Shown: one piece after another, positions 16,949 to 25,120 of the stretch
Layout: the number at the start of each line of letters is the position of its first letter
Position numbering within the stretch: the stretch's first letter is position 1
DNA from: Kiloniellales bacterium
GTDB lineage: Bacteria > Pseudomonadota > Alphaproteobacteria > Kiloniellales > JAKSDN01
DNA length: 27,466 bases
NCBI GenBank assembly: GCA_022360075.1
Contig: JAKSDN010000285.1
Coordinates: forward strand, 1-27,466
Direction of reading: 5' to 3'
Translations under genes and position numbers: made by a program
The notes under the pieces: generated by a model
Told to the model about the DNA's origin: nothing
Seen by the model: the letters and a program-made list of their open reading frames with translations, nothing else
Databases searched by the model: none

Positions 16949-17422
16949 ATGGAACAAGCGATCTTCGCCGCAGGCTGCTTCTGGGGCATCGAGGCCGCGT
17001 TCCGCAAGCTCGACGGGGTCACGGAGACGGCGGTGGGCTATACCGGCGGCACGACGGACAAGCCGACCTACGAGGAGGTTTGCAGCGGCCGGACCGGGCA
17101 CGCCGAGGCCGTCAGGGTTCGCTACGACCCGAACAAGCTGAGCTACGAAGACCTCCTCGACGTTTTTTGGAAGATCCACGATCCGACGACGCTCAACCGC
17201 CAGGGACCCGACGTGGGGACACAGTACCGCTCGGCGATCTTCGTGCAGGGCGGAACGCAGGAGGCGGCGGCCAGGGCCTCCAAGGAGAAGCTACAGGCCG
17301 CCGGCGCTTTCGGCCGGGAGATCGTGACGGAGATCGTGCCCGCGGACGACTTCCACATGGCCGAGGACTATCACCAGCAGTACTTCGAGAAGCGCGGCCG
17401 CGCGTCCGGCGGTTGGATCTAG
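16949..17422 (+). CDS. msrA: Peptide methionine-(S)-sulfoxide reductase
   Basis: MsrA reduces the S-epimer of methionine sulfoxide in oxidised proteins. The protein is 157 residues, starting at ATG 16949 (GGGAGAGG at 16934-16941). The catalytic Cys10 is in [13 protein letters not shown]. Substrate-pocket motifs [20 protein letters not shown] and the [11 protein letters not shown] segment are present. Only two Cys occur, Cys10 and Cys45; there is no Cys in the C-terminal tail ([11 protein letters not shown]). The classical C-terminal recycling cysteine is therefore missing, and regeneration would need Cys45 or an external thiol. It converges on the CYTH-CHAD gene with 33 nt between stops. Confidence 0.94.
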   Translation: MEQAIFAAGCFWGIEAAFRKLDGVTETAVGYTGGTTDKPTYEEVCSGRTGHAEAVRVRYDPNKLSYEDLLDVFWKIHDPTTLNRQGPDVGTQYRSAIFVQGGTQEAAARASKEKLQAAGAFGREIVTEIVPADDFHMAEDYHQQYFEKRGRASGGWI

Positions 17423-17455
17423 ACGTAGGCGCTGAGGAAACGTACTGCGGCGCGC

Positions 17456-19027
17456 CTAGCCTTTTGCGCGCCAGAAGCGGTCGGCCTTGCGGTAGTCCGG
17501 CCAGATCGCCCCGAACTGCTTGAGGTCGCGCTCTATGTTGGCCGCCTGCCAGCCGTGCAAGAGGGCGGCGCCGAGCTTCAGATCCGCGCGCGCCTGTGCC
17601 TTCATCCGGATCTTGGCCGCCCGAACGTCGAGGGCATCGAGCAGATGGCGGCCGACGACGGCGTCGTTCAGGCTGCCGAGCGTGTCTTGGATCGACTTCA
17701 GCAGGGCCAAGTGACGCTCGATCGTTCGTTTCGGATATAGCGAGCGGAAGAACTCCACCGAATAGCGCATCTTCTTGCCGAGGATGCGCACGCGATGCAG
17801 CTCCGCGTCCTTGAGCTTGCGATGCTTGCGCGAGAGCTTGCGAAGCTTGGCGTCGTTGCGCTCCAGGATGTCGCGCGCCAAGGCACCGATGGTCAGCGGG
17901 CCGGCCCCATTCTCGCTTACGCCCGTGGTGTTGCTCCACGTGCCCTCGGCCAAGAGGAGATCACTCCGAAGCAAAAAGGCCGTGTAGCGGCGATGGCGTA
18001 GCGCGGCGCGCGCGGCGGTATAGGCCTCGGTCCGCTCCGCCTCGGCCCCTTCGCGCAGCAGGGCCAGGCCCTGTGCCTCTGATAGCCGCTTCTCCAGTTG
18101 CGCCAGCGTCTCGTCGGCGAAGACGTCCCATTCCCGCGCCGGGCCCAAGGCCTGCTGCAGCCAGCGCAGCTCGCTGCGCAGGTAATCGAAGCTGTCCGGG
18201 TTGATCATCGGCTTGAAGGCCGCGATCAACGCGCGGAAGCGACGCACACCGACACGCATCTGGTGCACGCCTTCCGGATCGCGTCCGTCAAAGACCACCG
18301 GCTCGTTGGCGAGGATCTGGTCCAGGCAGGAGCGTGCCATCCTCACGAAGGCCTCCGCGGCGGTCATATCCGGCGTCAGCGCAATCGCCGCCGACTTGAC
18401 CGGCTTCAGCTCGTCCGGCTGGTGAAGGTCGTAGCCACGCTTGGCCTTGGTCTGGCGCTCGAGCATGAAGGGAATGCGCTCCGACAGAGCGAGCGCCAGC
18501 TCGAAGATGCGCGTCGGCTTGCCGGACGTGAGCTCGAGCTCCGCCTCGGAAATCGGCAATCGTGCCTCGCCCGCCGTGATCTCGCCCGTGTCGAGCGCCA
18601 GCTCCATCTCGCTGTCGGCAAAGCGCAGCGGGATCGTGCGCCGCGAGATCGAGGTCGTGAAGACCGGCCCCAGCTTTTGCTCCAGCCCTTGCTCGATCAG
18701 GCTTTGCCGCAGCGCCTCGTCTTCGATCAAGGTCAGGTCGGGCGTGTCCTGCTGCAGCTCCGCCTCGAACTCGCGGCGACGCTGCAGGCTGGCCGATCCG
18801 GCTTCGGCGCGGGTCTTGAGCGTCTGAATCCGGCGCTCCCCGATACGACGAACACGCAGCGCGATGCCCTTGCGCCGCAGGCTGTGCTCCGGCGTGTCGA
18901 AGTAGGTGCTGACCAGCGTCTCTGTCCTGGCCCGTTTCTGGGCCAGCGTTCGAACCAACGGATGCCTGCGCAGGCGCTCGAGCTGATTGGCCTCGAGCGC
19001 CATCTTCAGTTCGATTTCTTGGTTCAT
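17456..19027 (-). CDS. CYTH-CHAD domain protein (polyphosphate-associated inorganic triphosphatase family)
   Basis: The protein of 523 residues has two domains. The N-terminal CYTH domain (about 1-205) begins with MNQEIELKM, the ExExK signature (Glu4, Glu6, Lys8), and has STYFDTPEHSLRRKGIALRVRR and ELELTSG. CYTH enzymes hydrolyse triphosphate compounds such as inorganic triphosphate. The C-terminal CHAD domain (about 230-515) has GVHQMRVGVRRFRALIAAF, ELRWLQQALGPAREWDVF and HRVRILGKKMRYSVEFF, with the conserved His and basic residues; CHAD domains bind polyphosphate. I chose ATG 19025-19027 because ExExK normally lies at the very N-terminus. Together with ppk and ppx close by it forms a polyphosphate gene group. 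A three-unit Pho-box-like element is upstream. Confidence 0.93.
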   Translation of the reverse strand: MNQEIELKMALEANQLERLRRHPLVRTLAQKRARTETLVSTYFDTPEHSLRRKGIALRVRRIGERRIQTLKTRAEAGSASLQRRREFEAELQQDTPDLTLIEDEALRQSLIEQGLEQKLGPVFTTSISRRTIPLRFADSEMELALDTGEITAGEARLPISEAELELTSGKPTRIFELALALSERIPFMLERQTKAKRGYDLHQPDELKPVKSAAIALTPDMTAAEAFVRMARSCLDQILANEPVVFDGRDPEGVHQMRVGVRRFRALIAAFKPMINPDSFDYLRSELRWLQQALGPAREWDVFADETLAQLEKRLSEAQGLALLREGAEAERTEAYTAARAALRHRRYTAFLLRSDLLLAEGTWSNTTGVSENGAGPLTIGALARDILERNDAKLRKLSRKHRKLKDAELHRVRILGKKMRYSVEFFRSLYPKRTIERHLALLKSIQDTLGSLNDAVVGRHLLDALDVRAAKIRMKAQARADLKLGAALLHGWQAANIERDLKQFGAIWPDYRKADRFWRAKG

Positions 19028-19074
19028 CCTAGCCCGTAGCGCGCCACCCCATGGACGAGCAAACTTTCGCGACG

Positions 19075-19119
19075 CAAATACGACGGTCAAGTTACTGAAA
19101 TATTACAAAATTATTACAA
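19075..19119 (-). promoter_or_regulatory. Pho-box-like promoter upstream of the CYTH-CHAD gene
   Basis: Three heptamers recur at an exact 11-bp period. On the minus strand they are TTGTAAT (19119-19113), TTGTAAT (19108-19102) and CAGTAAC (19097-19091), with AATT and ATTT between them. PhoB sites are 11-bp-spaced repeats of CTGTCAT plus an AT-rich tetramer. By hand the first two units match 13 of 18 consensus positions. Ten nt after the last unit is TATTTG (19080-19075), a plausible -10; the ATG at 19027 follows 47 nt later. The AT-rich block stands out sharply from the GC-rich surroundings. Confidence 0.55.
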
Positions 19120-19140
19120 AGCTCGTTTGCATTGGCCCGA

Positions 19141-19920
19141 TCATAGGGTTCCAGGGAAGCCGCCGCCGTCGATCAGGAGATTCTGGCCGGTGATGTAGCC
19201 CGCATGGCGCCCGCAAAGGAAGGCGCAGGCCTCGCCGAACTCCTCGGGATAGCCGAAGCGGCCGGCCGGGTTCTGAGCGCTCCGCTCGGCGGCGATCTCC
19301 GCCTCCGGACGTCCGGATTTTTCCGCCAGGGCGCGAATGGTCGAGCGCAGCCGGTCGGTGTCGAAGGGGCCGGGCAGCAGGCCGTTGATGGTCACGTTGT
19401 GCGCCACGGTCTTGCGCGCGATGCCGGCGACGAACCCGGTCAAGCCGGCCCGCGCGCCGTTCGACAGGCCGAGGATGTCGATCGGCGCCTTCACCGCCGA
19501 AGACGTGATGTTGACGACGCGGCCGAAGCGGCGCTCGATCATGCCGTCGACCGTCGCCTTGATCAGCTCGATGGCGGTCAGCATGTTGGCGTCCAATGCC
19601 TTGATCCAGTCGTCGCGGGTCCAATCGCGGAAGTCTCCGGGCGGCGGCCCACCGGCATTGTTGACCAGGATATCGGGCTCGGGGCAGGCCGCCAGCACGG
19701 CGGCGCGGCCCTCCGGCGTCGTAATGTCGCCGGCCACCGCCGTCACTGCCGTGCCGGTTGCCGTGCGGATCTCGTCGGCCGTGGCTTCCAGCGTCGCCGC
19801 CGTTCGCGCGTTGATCGTCAGCGCGACGCCCTCGCGCGCCAACGACATGGCGCAGGCCTTGCCGAGGCCTTTGCTGGCCGCGCAAACGATCCCTTTCTTG
19901 CCCGTGAGCCCCAGATCCAT
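19141..19920 (-). CDS. SDR-family protein lacking the canonical Tyr-Lys pair
   Basis: A 259-residue short-chain dehydrogenase/reductase fold. The ATG at 19918-19920 follows GGGAGGG at 6 nt. The nucleotide-binding loop reads CAASKGLGKACA (residues 13-24), the NNAG motif is in DILVNNAGG (83-91) and the catalytic-type serine is in NITSSAV (138-143). Where YxxxK is expected, 13 residues after the serine, the sequence is SNGAR (Ser153 to Arg157) in GLSNGARAGLTGF. The C-terminus has LIDGGGFPGTL, normal for SDRs. Similar SDRs with SN-x-x-R in that place are, as I recall, common in bacteria and often misnamed 3-oxoacyl-ACP reductase. The gene follows hdaA by 47 nt. Substrate is unknown. Confidence 0.87.
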   Translation of the reverse strand: MDLGLTGKKGIVCAASKGLGKACAMSLAREGVALTINARTAATLEATADEIRTATGTAVTAVAGDITTPEGRAAVLAACPEPDILVNNAGGPPPGDFRDWTRDDWIKALDANMLTAIELIKATVDGMIERRFGRVVNITSSAVKAPIDILGLSNGARAGLTGFVAGIARKTVAHNVTINGLLPGPFDTDRLRSTIRALAEKSGRPEAEIAAERSAQNPAGRFGYPEEFGEACAFLCGRHAGYITGQNLLIDGGGFPGTL

Positions 19921-19967
19921 GGAAAGCCCTCCCCTCTTTTCTCGCCTGTGTTCTTCGCGCTTCGCCG

Positions 19968-20705
19968 CTACGCCCCGGTCGATGCCGCCCCCTCGCGGGA
20001 ATCGAGAGCCCCGGCCCCGGCCTCGTCCTCGTCCCCGGTCGCCAGCACGGAACGCACAACGGATATGGTGATCGGCCGGCGCCGGGCCAATGACGTCCGG
20101 TCGATCGCCTCGACCAAAGCGCTCGCCGCCGCGAAGGAGCGCTCCATACGCGGCAGAAGATAGCGGATGACCTCCTCGCCGACCGAGAGCTGACGGTCGG
20201 CGAAAAGCTTCACCATGACCGCGGCGATCAGGCCGTCGTCGGGGGGCCCCAGGGCCGCCACCTGGGCCGCCGAGAGGCGCGACCGCAGATCGGCCAGGCG
20301 CAAGCGCCAACGCGCCGGCGCCTCCCGCCCGGTGATCAAGAGGTAGCCTGCGCGTTCGCCGAGCAGGCCGAGCAGGTGAAAGAGCGCCGCTTCCCGCTCG
20401 GGCGCCGCGGCCAGGGCGGGCTCCAGGTCGTCGAGGACGGCCGCCTTGGCCCCGCCCAGAAGAGCCCTCGGCTCCCGCCGGCCCAAGTCCTCGGGATCGA
20501 CCTCCACCGCCGCGGCGGCCGCGCGCCACACCTGGGTCAGATGGGTCTTGCCGGATCCGGCGGGCCCCACGAGCGCCAGCAAGGGGCCGGGCCAGTCCGG
20601 CCAGCGGTCGATCCAGCGCACAGCGAGCTCGTTGGCCGGCGCGACCAGGAAGTCCGCCCGGCCCAGGGCGGGACGAAAGGCCAAGTCGAGGCTGAGCTGC
20701 TCCAT
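19968..20705 (-). CDS. hdaA: DnaA-like regulatory inactivator HdaA
   Basis: Hda-type proteins bind the DNA-loaded sliding clamp and stimulate ATP hydrolysis by DnaA, which limits re-initiation of replication. The protein is 245 residues. The clamp-binding motif QLSLDLAF is at residues 3-10. The AAA+ core shows Walker A in VGPAGSGKTHL (47-54), a Walker B-like VLDDLEPAL (about 90-98) and an arginine-finger-type helix RLADLRSRLSAA. There is no DnaA DNA-binding domain IV. The ATG at 20703-20705 sits 7 nt after the upstream permease stop, so the two genes are in one operon. The C-terminal 25 residues (GDEDEAGAGALDSREG) are acidic and probably disordered. Confidence 0.9.
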   Translation of the reverse strand: MEQLSLDLAFRPALGRADFLVAPANELAVRWIDRWPDWPGPLLALVGPAGSGKTHLTQVWRAAAAAVEVDPEDLGRREPRALLGGAKAAVLDDLEPALAAAPEREAALFHLLGLLGERAGYLLITGREAPARWRLRLADLRSRLSAAQVAALGPPDDGLIAAVMVKLFADRQLSVGEEVIRYLLPRMERSFAAASALVEAIDRTSLARRRPITISVVRSVLATGDEDEAGAGALDSREGAASTGA

Positions 20706-20712
20706 GACGCCC

Positions 20713-21873
20713 TCAGCCCTCGCCGCGTCCGCGAGCGCTCGCGTCCTCGCCGGCTTCGCCGGTCGCGGGCACGCCGCCATGGCCCCAATAGAGCTCGCTG
20801 CTGAGATAGCGCTCCAAGGCAAAGCGCACGAGGACGCCGACCACCGCGGCAACGGGGACGGCCAGGAGAATGCCGACAAAGCCGAAGAGGACGCCGCCGG
20901 CCAAAAGGGCGAAGATCACCCAGACCGGATGCAGGCCGACGCGGTCGCCGACCAGCTTGGGGGTAAGGAAGTTCCCTTCGATCGCCTGGCCGGCGCCGAA
21001 GATCGCGGCAACGATCAACACGCGAGCCACCTCGTCGAACTGGATCAAGGCGAGGCCGACCGAGAGCAGCCCGCCGATGAGGGCGCCGACATAGGGTATG
21101 AAAGTCAGCAGCCCTGCCATCAGGCCGATGACCAGGCCGAAGTCGAGCCCCGCCAGGGTCAGCGCGACGGCGTAGAAGACACCGAGGATCAGGCAAACCG
21201 TCGCCTGGCCGCGCACGAAGCCGGCCAGGATCTCGTCGATCTTGCCGAGCTGCTCGCGGATCAGGTCCGCCTGCGGCCGCGGCAGCCAGCCGTCGACCAG
21301 GTCGACCAGGCGGTCCCAGTCGCGCAGCAGATAGAAGGCGACGACCGGCGTGATCACGATCAGCGACAGGAAGTTGGCGAAGGCGACGCCGCCGGTCACC
21401 AGGTTCGTGAGCACGCGCGTGACCCAGCCGGCGAACTTGGCGATCGAGTCGCTGGCGGCTGCCTCGGCGCGCTGCATGATGTCGGGGTCGACGCGCTGCT
21501 CGAGGAACTCGACCAGCCGGGTGACTTGCTCGCGCAGCACCTCGAGATAGCCGGGCGCGTTTTCCAGCAGCCGGCCGATCTGACCGACCAGCGTCGGCAC
21601 GACGATCAGGATCGCCGCGACGACCAGCAGGATGAAGACCAGCGTGACGATGGTGGTCGCGAGCGTCCGCGAGAGCTTCCAGGCCTCCAGCCGATCGCAG
21701 ACCGGATCGAGAAAATAGGCCGTCGCCATGCCCGCCACGAAGGGCAGCAGGATGCTCCGGAACACATAGATCGACAGGAAGAAGAGGGCGAAGACGCCCA
21801 GCCACACGAAGACGTAGCGGCCAAGAGCAGGCTTGACCGTCGGCCCGGCGGCTCCGGCGCCCTCGTCGCTCAC
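20713..21873 (-). CDS. AI-2E/PerM-family membrane transporter
   Basis: A 386-residue integral membrane protein of the AI-2E exporter (PerM, formerly UPF0118) family. Hydrophobic segments occur at about 20-55 (YVFVWLGVFALFFLSIYVF), 72-92, 165-185, 227-265, 275-300 and 318-350, giving roughly eight helices. A soluble amphipathic stretch lies between 95 and 150 (ENAPGYLEVLREQVTRLVEF). Family hallmarks are VITPVVAFYLLRDWDRL, LTFIPYVGALIGG and GNFLTPKLVGDRVGLHPVWVIFALLAGG. Members move small molecules or act as antiporters; the substrate here is unknown. The start is GTG (21871-21873), overlapping the upstream stop by four bases. Order DUF2066-permease-hdaA is one I recall as common in alphaproteobacteria. 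Confidence 0.9.
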   Translation of the reverse strand: MSDEGAGAAGPTVKPALGRYVFVWLGVFALFFLSIYVFRSILLPFVAGMATAYFLDPVCDRLEAWKLSRTLATTIVTLVFILLVVAAILIVVPTLVGQIGRLLENAPGYLEVLREQVTRLVEFLEQRVDPDIMQRAEAAASDSIAKFAGWVTRVLTNLVTGGVAFANFLSLIVITPVVAFYLLRDWDRLVDLVDGWLPRPQADLIREQLGKIDEILAGFVRGQATVCLILGVFYAVALTLAGLDFGLVIGLMAGLLTFIPYVGALIGGLLSVGLALIQFDEVARVLIVAAIFGAGQAIEGNFLTPKLVGDRVGLHPVWVIFALLAGGVLFGFVGILLAVPVAAVVGVLVRFALERYLSSELYWGHGGVPATGEAGEDASARGRGEG

Positions 21874-23231
21874 TCGACCCCCTGTTGCCGGTCACGCGAC
21901 TGCGACGGCAGCGCGGCCAGGCTACGGGCCGGGCCGGGCCGCTCGACGGCGCCCGACTGGCTCAGCAGACGAAGCTCCCACTGGCCGCTCGGCGGCGAAA
22001 CCGCGCTGCCAGCCCCGACCCCGGCAGCACCCGAAAGGGTCAGGCCGGGCGTCGCCGTCGTGCCGCTCTGAATGATGGTCGGCGGCGGCGCGCCGTTTTG
22101 CCGGGTCAGGACCAGGTCGCTTTGCCGCAGGGCGAGCGTCAATTGGGATTCGTCGCCGATGAACGTCAGGCTGATCTGGCCCCGGTCACGGCGCAGGAAC
22201 ATGACGCTGCTGGTCAGGACCGAAGGGACGGTCTCGAGCCGGCGCCGGACCTCGAGCCAGTCTGCGAGCGTGGCGATCGGCACCGAGACCACGAGATTCC
22301 GCCGGGTGCCGAAGTTGAGCAGATTGCGGCGCTTCCAGGCCGCCTCGATGCCGGCGGCCGTGCTCCGCGCCGCGCGCTGCATCAAGGCCTCCGGCGTCTC
22401 GCCGGGTGCCGCCACGAAGGTCACGCGCGGCGACCAGTTGACGGCCCCGCCGCTGGAGCGGCCGGTGATGACTTGCAGGCTGCCGCCGGTCTCGGCACTG
22501 CCTTCGCTGAGCATGGCCCGCGTGACCAGGCTCTCTGCCGCGCCGTAGCGTGTCGCCAGCGCCTTCAGGCGCTCGGCGTCACCGGCCGCGGCCTGCGCCG
22601 CGCTGATGCCCGACATGTCGGAGAGATCGCCCAGGGGCGCGACGAAGGGGACCAGGCCCTGATCGAGGGACTGCTCGGCCCAGGCCGCACGCCAGGGATT
22701 GGGCTCGCGCCACAGGACCGCGCCCTCGTCGGGGCCGAACACCGGCAGCACGACGATCGGCTTGCTGCGCACCTCGGCGAAGCGGACGTTGTACTGCTGA
22801 AACAGAGAGCGCACGGCCTTGCGATTGAAGCGGAACGTGAAGTCTGCCAGGTAACGTCCTGGAGAACTTCGTTCATTGATCACCGAGAAATCCTGAACGT
22901 AGCCGGTGATCTGATCCGCCGTCAGGGCGGGCAGGCGCGGCAGATCCTCGGCCACGACCAGGCGCTGGAACAGCCGCTGCCAGGCGGCGAGATGGCCCTC
23001 GGCGATCGCGGTATCGCGGGCCTCGGTCGCGGTTGCCGCGCTGGCATCGACCGACACGCCGCCGACGCTGTAGATGCTGTTCTGGGCCAAGGCCGGCCGC
23101 TCGCCCGCGAGCAAGCAGAGCAGGCCGCACAGGAGGCACAGCGCCGTCCGAAAGCCGATTGCAAAGCCTCGCGGATACAGTATCTTCGGCCCGGATCCCG
23201 CTCGAAAGGCCGGGCGCCGCCTCCTGATCAT
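21870..23231 (-). CDS. DUF2066 exported protein
   Basis: A 453-residue exported protein of the DUF2066 family, function unknown. The ATG at 23229-23231 follows AGGAG at 8 nt. The N-terminus has a basic stretch (MIRRRRPAFRAG), then a hydrophobic core ALCLLCGLLCLLA ending in PALAQ, a signal peptide likely cut after ALA at about residue 49. The mature N-terminal half holds segments typical of the family: YSVGGVSVDASAATATEARDTA, AWQRLFQRLV, GRYLADFTFRFNRKAVRSLF and KPIVVLPVFG. The tail (about 385-453) is Gly/Ser/Pro-rich and probably disordered. It overlaps the permease gene by four bases and is divergent from purM. Confidence 0.86.
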   Translation of the reverse strand: MIRRRRPAFRAGSGPKILYPRGFAIGFRTALCLLCGLLCLLAGERPALAQNSIYSVGGVSVDASAATATEARDTAIAEGHLAAWQRLFQRLVVAEDLPRLPALTADQITGYVQDFSVINERSSPGRYLADFTFRFNRKAVRSLFQQYNVRFAEVRSKPIVVLPVFGPDEGAVLWREPNPWRAAWAEQSLDQGLVPFVAPLGDLSDMSGISAAQAAAGDAERLKALATRYGAAESLVTRAMLSEGSAETGGSLQVITGRSSGGAVNWSPRVTFVAAPGETPEALMQRAARSTAAGIEAAWKRRNLLNFGTRRNLVVSVPIATLADWLEVRRRLETVPSVLTSSVMFLRRDRGQISLTFIGDESQLTLALRQSDLVLTRQNGAPPPTIIQSGTTATPGLTLSGAAGVGAGSAVSPPSGQWELRLLSQSGAVERPGPARSLAALPSQSRDRQQGVE

Positions 23232-23273
23232 GCCGGCCGCTCCTGAGTTCTCGGGTTGCCCGATCGCCTTCGA

Positions 23274-24395
23274 GTGACCCGCATTCGCCTCGACTCATAC
23301 TCCAAGTGGCGGGAGGACACCATAACAAGGCCCAATCGGCTCAGCTACAAGCAGGCTGGGGTGGACATCGAGGCCGGCAACGCCCTGGTGGAGGCGATCA
23401 AGCCGCTGGCCAAGGCGACCGCACGGCCCGGCGCGGACTCGGCGCTCGGCGGCTTCGGCGGCCTCTTCGACCTGAAGGCGGCGGGCTACGCCGACCCGAT
23501 CCTGGTCTCGGCGACCGACGGCGTCGGCACCAAGATCAAGATCGCCATCGAGGCCGGCCGGCATGACACGATCGGCATCGACCTGGTCGCCATGTGCGTC
23601 AACGACCTGGTGGTCCAGGGCGCCGCGCCGCTGTTCTTCCTCGATTACTTCGCGAGCGGCCGGCTCGAGGTCGAGACCGCCAAGGCGGTCGTCGCCGGCG
23701 TCGCAGAGGGCTGCAAGACGGCCGACTGCGCGCTGATCGGCGGCGAGACCGCCGAGATGCCGGGCCTCTATGCCGCCGGCGACTACGACCTGGCCGGCTT
23801 CGCGGTCGGCGCGGTCGAGCGCGGCGGGCTGATCACCGGCGCCACGATCGAGGCCGGCGACCGGGTCCTCGGCCTCGCCTCCAGCGGCCTGCACTCGAAC
23901 GGCTTCTCGCTGGTACGCCGCGTGGTCGAGACGCTCGGCCTCGACTACGCCGCGGAGGCCCCCTTCGAGCCCGGACGCTGCCTGGGCGAAGCGTTGCTCA
24001 CGCCGACCCGCATCTACGTCCGAAGCTGCCTCCAGGCGATTTCCGCCGGCGGGGTCAAAGGTCTCGCCCACATCACCGGAGGCGGCTTGCTCGAGAATAT
24101 CCCGCGGGTGCTGCCCGATGGGCTGGGTGCCGTGCTCGAGGCCAAGGCCTGGCCGCGGTCGGCGGTGTTTCCCTGGCTGGCCCGTCACGGCGGCCTCGAT
24201 GCGACCGAGATGAGCCGCACCTTCAATTGCGGCATCGGCATGGTCCTGGTCGTGGACCCCGCCCAGTCCGAGCCGGTCAGCGCAGCCCTGCGGACGGCCG
24301 GCGAGCAAGTCTTCGCCATGGGTCGGATCGAAGCCTGCGGCGAAGATGACCCGCGCGTGGCGATCATCGGCGCCGAGGCCCTGGCCGAATCATGA
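23274..24395 (+). CDS. purM: Phosphoribosylformylglycinamidine cyclo-ligase
   Basis: PurM makes aminoimidazole ribonucleotide, step five of purine synthesis, using ATP. The conserved sequence starts at [18 protein letters not shown] and includes [58 protein letters not shown] and [13 protein letters not shown]. The start is uncertain. GTG 23274 is the nearest legal codon and gives 373 residues, but nothing upstream resembles a ribosome-binding site. A strong GGGAGGA (23311-23317) stands 4 nt before an ATA codon at 23322, exactly where homologues begin with Met-Thr/Lys-Arg-Pro. From that codon the protein would have 357 residues, the normal family length. purN overlaps the stop codon by four bases. 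Confidence 0.94.
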   Translation: MTRIRLDSYSKWREDTITRPNRLSYKQAGVDIEAGNALVEAIKPLAKATARPGADSALGGFGGLFDLKAAGYADPILVSATDGVGTKIKIAIEAGRHDTIGIDLVAMCVNDLVVQGAAPLFFLDYFASGRLEVETAKAVVAGVAEGCKTADCALIGGETAEMPGLYAAGDYDLAGFAVGAVERGGLITGATIEAGDRVLGLASSGLHSNGFSLVRRVVETLGLDYAAEAPFEPGRCLGEALLTPTRIYVRSCLQAISAGGVKGLAHITGGGLLENIPRVLPDGLGAVLEAKAWPRSAVFPWLARHGGLDATEMSRTFNCGIGMVLVVDPAQSEPVSAALRTAGEQVFAMGRIEACGEDDPRVAIIGAEALAES

Positions 24396-25033
24396 AAGTC
24401 GGGGTGCTGATCTCGGGGCGCGGCAGCAACCTCCAGGCCCTGATCGACGCCTGCCGCGACGAGAGCTTTCCTGCCGAGATCGTCCTGGTGGTCTCGAATC
24501 AGCCCGGTGTGCAGGGCCTGACGCGTGCCGAGCGAGCCGGCATTCCGGTTGCCACCATCCCACACCGAGATTTCGACAGCCGCGCGGCCTTCGAGGAAAA
24601 AGTGGTCGCGGCATTGCGGGCAGCCGGCGCCGAGCTCATCTGCTGTGCCGGCTTCATGCGCATCCTCTCGCCGACCTTCCTACGGCACTGGCCCGACCGC
24701 GTGCTGAACATCCATCCCTCGCTGCTGCCTGCCTTTCCCGGCCTGCACAGCCACGAGCAGGCGCTGGCGGCCGGGGTGAAGCTGCACGGCTGCAGCGTCC
24801 ACGTCATGCGCGAGGCCGTCGATGCCGGGCCGATCGTCGGTCAGGCCGCGGTCCCGGTGCAGCCCGACGACACGGCAGAGACGCTGGCGGCCCGCGTGCT
24901 CGGCGCCGAGCACCGCCTCTATCCCCTCTGCCTGCGTCTGATGGCCGAGGGCCGGGTCAGGGTCGAGTCGGACTTGACCGTGATCGACGGCGCCGCAGCC
25001 TCGGGCCCGCTGCTGATCAACCCGGCGCCTTAA
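24392..25033 (+). CDS. purN: Phosphoribosylglycinamide formyltransferase
   Basis: PurN transfers the formyl group of 10-formyltetrahydrofolate to glycinamide ribonucleotide, step three of purine synthesis. The 213 residues give full length. The phosphate-binding loop is [12 protein letters not shown] (7-18). The catalytic residues are Asn106 and His108 in [13 protein letters not shown] and Asp144 in [10 protein letters not shown]. The folate-binding segment is in GFMRILSP. Start and the purM stop share ATGA, so the two genes are translationally coupled. Codon use matches the neighbourhood. Confidence 0.97.
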   Translation: MKVGVLISGRGSNLQALIDACRDESFPAEIVLVVSNQPGVQGLTRAERAGIPVATIPHRDFDSRAAFEEKVVAALRAAGAELICCAGFMRILSPTFLRHWPDRVLNIHPSLLPAFPGLHSHEQALAAGVKLHGCSVHVMREAVDAGPIVGQAAVPVQPDDTAETLAARVLGAEHRLYPLCLRLMAEGRVRVESDLTVIDGAAASGPLLINPAP

Positions 25034-25041
25034 GCGCCAGC

Positions 25042-25070
25042 TTGCGGGCCGAAAAAGAAGCGACTATTAC
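25042..25070 (+). promoter_or_regulatory. Candidate promoter for the small cox subunit IV gene
   Basis: TTGCGG (25042-25047) and TATTAC (25065-25070) are separated by 17 nt, a fair sigma-70 arrangement just after the purN stop. The block is more AT-rich than its surroundings. It would start transcription about 45 nt before the ATG at 25121. Confidence 0.35.
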
Positions 25071-25120
25071 AAGACTGCAATGTAAATCGCCGCGACGAAG
25101 AGGACGGGGACCAGCAGGCC

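Noticed and set aside
20446..22071. 541-residue plus-strand frame rich in Asp, Gln and Glu
   Set aside because: It is antisense to the PerM-like permease and hdaA, whose membrane and AAA+ motifs are unmistakable.
21885..23246. 453-residue plus-strand frame
   Set aside because: Antisense shadow of the DUF2066 gene, which has a signal peptide, a Shine-Dalgarno and operon overlap.
25065..25083. Pho-box-like ATTACAA before the cox subunit IV gene
   Set aside because: One heptamer matches, but the position 11 bp further (GCAATGT) does not.
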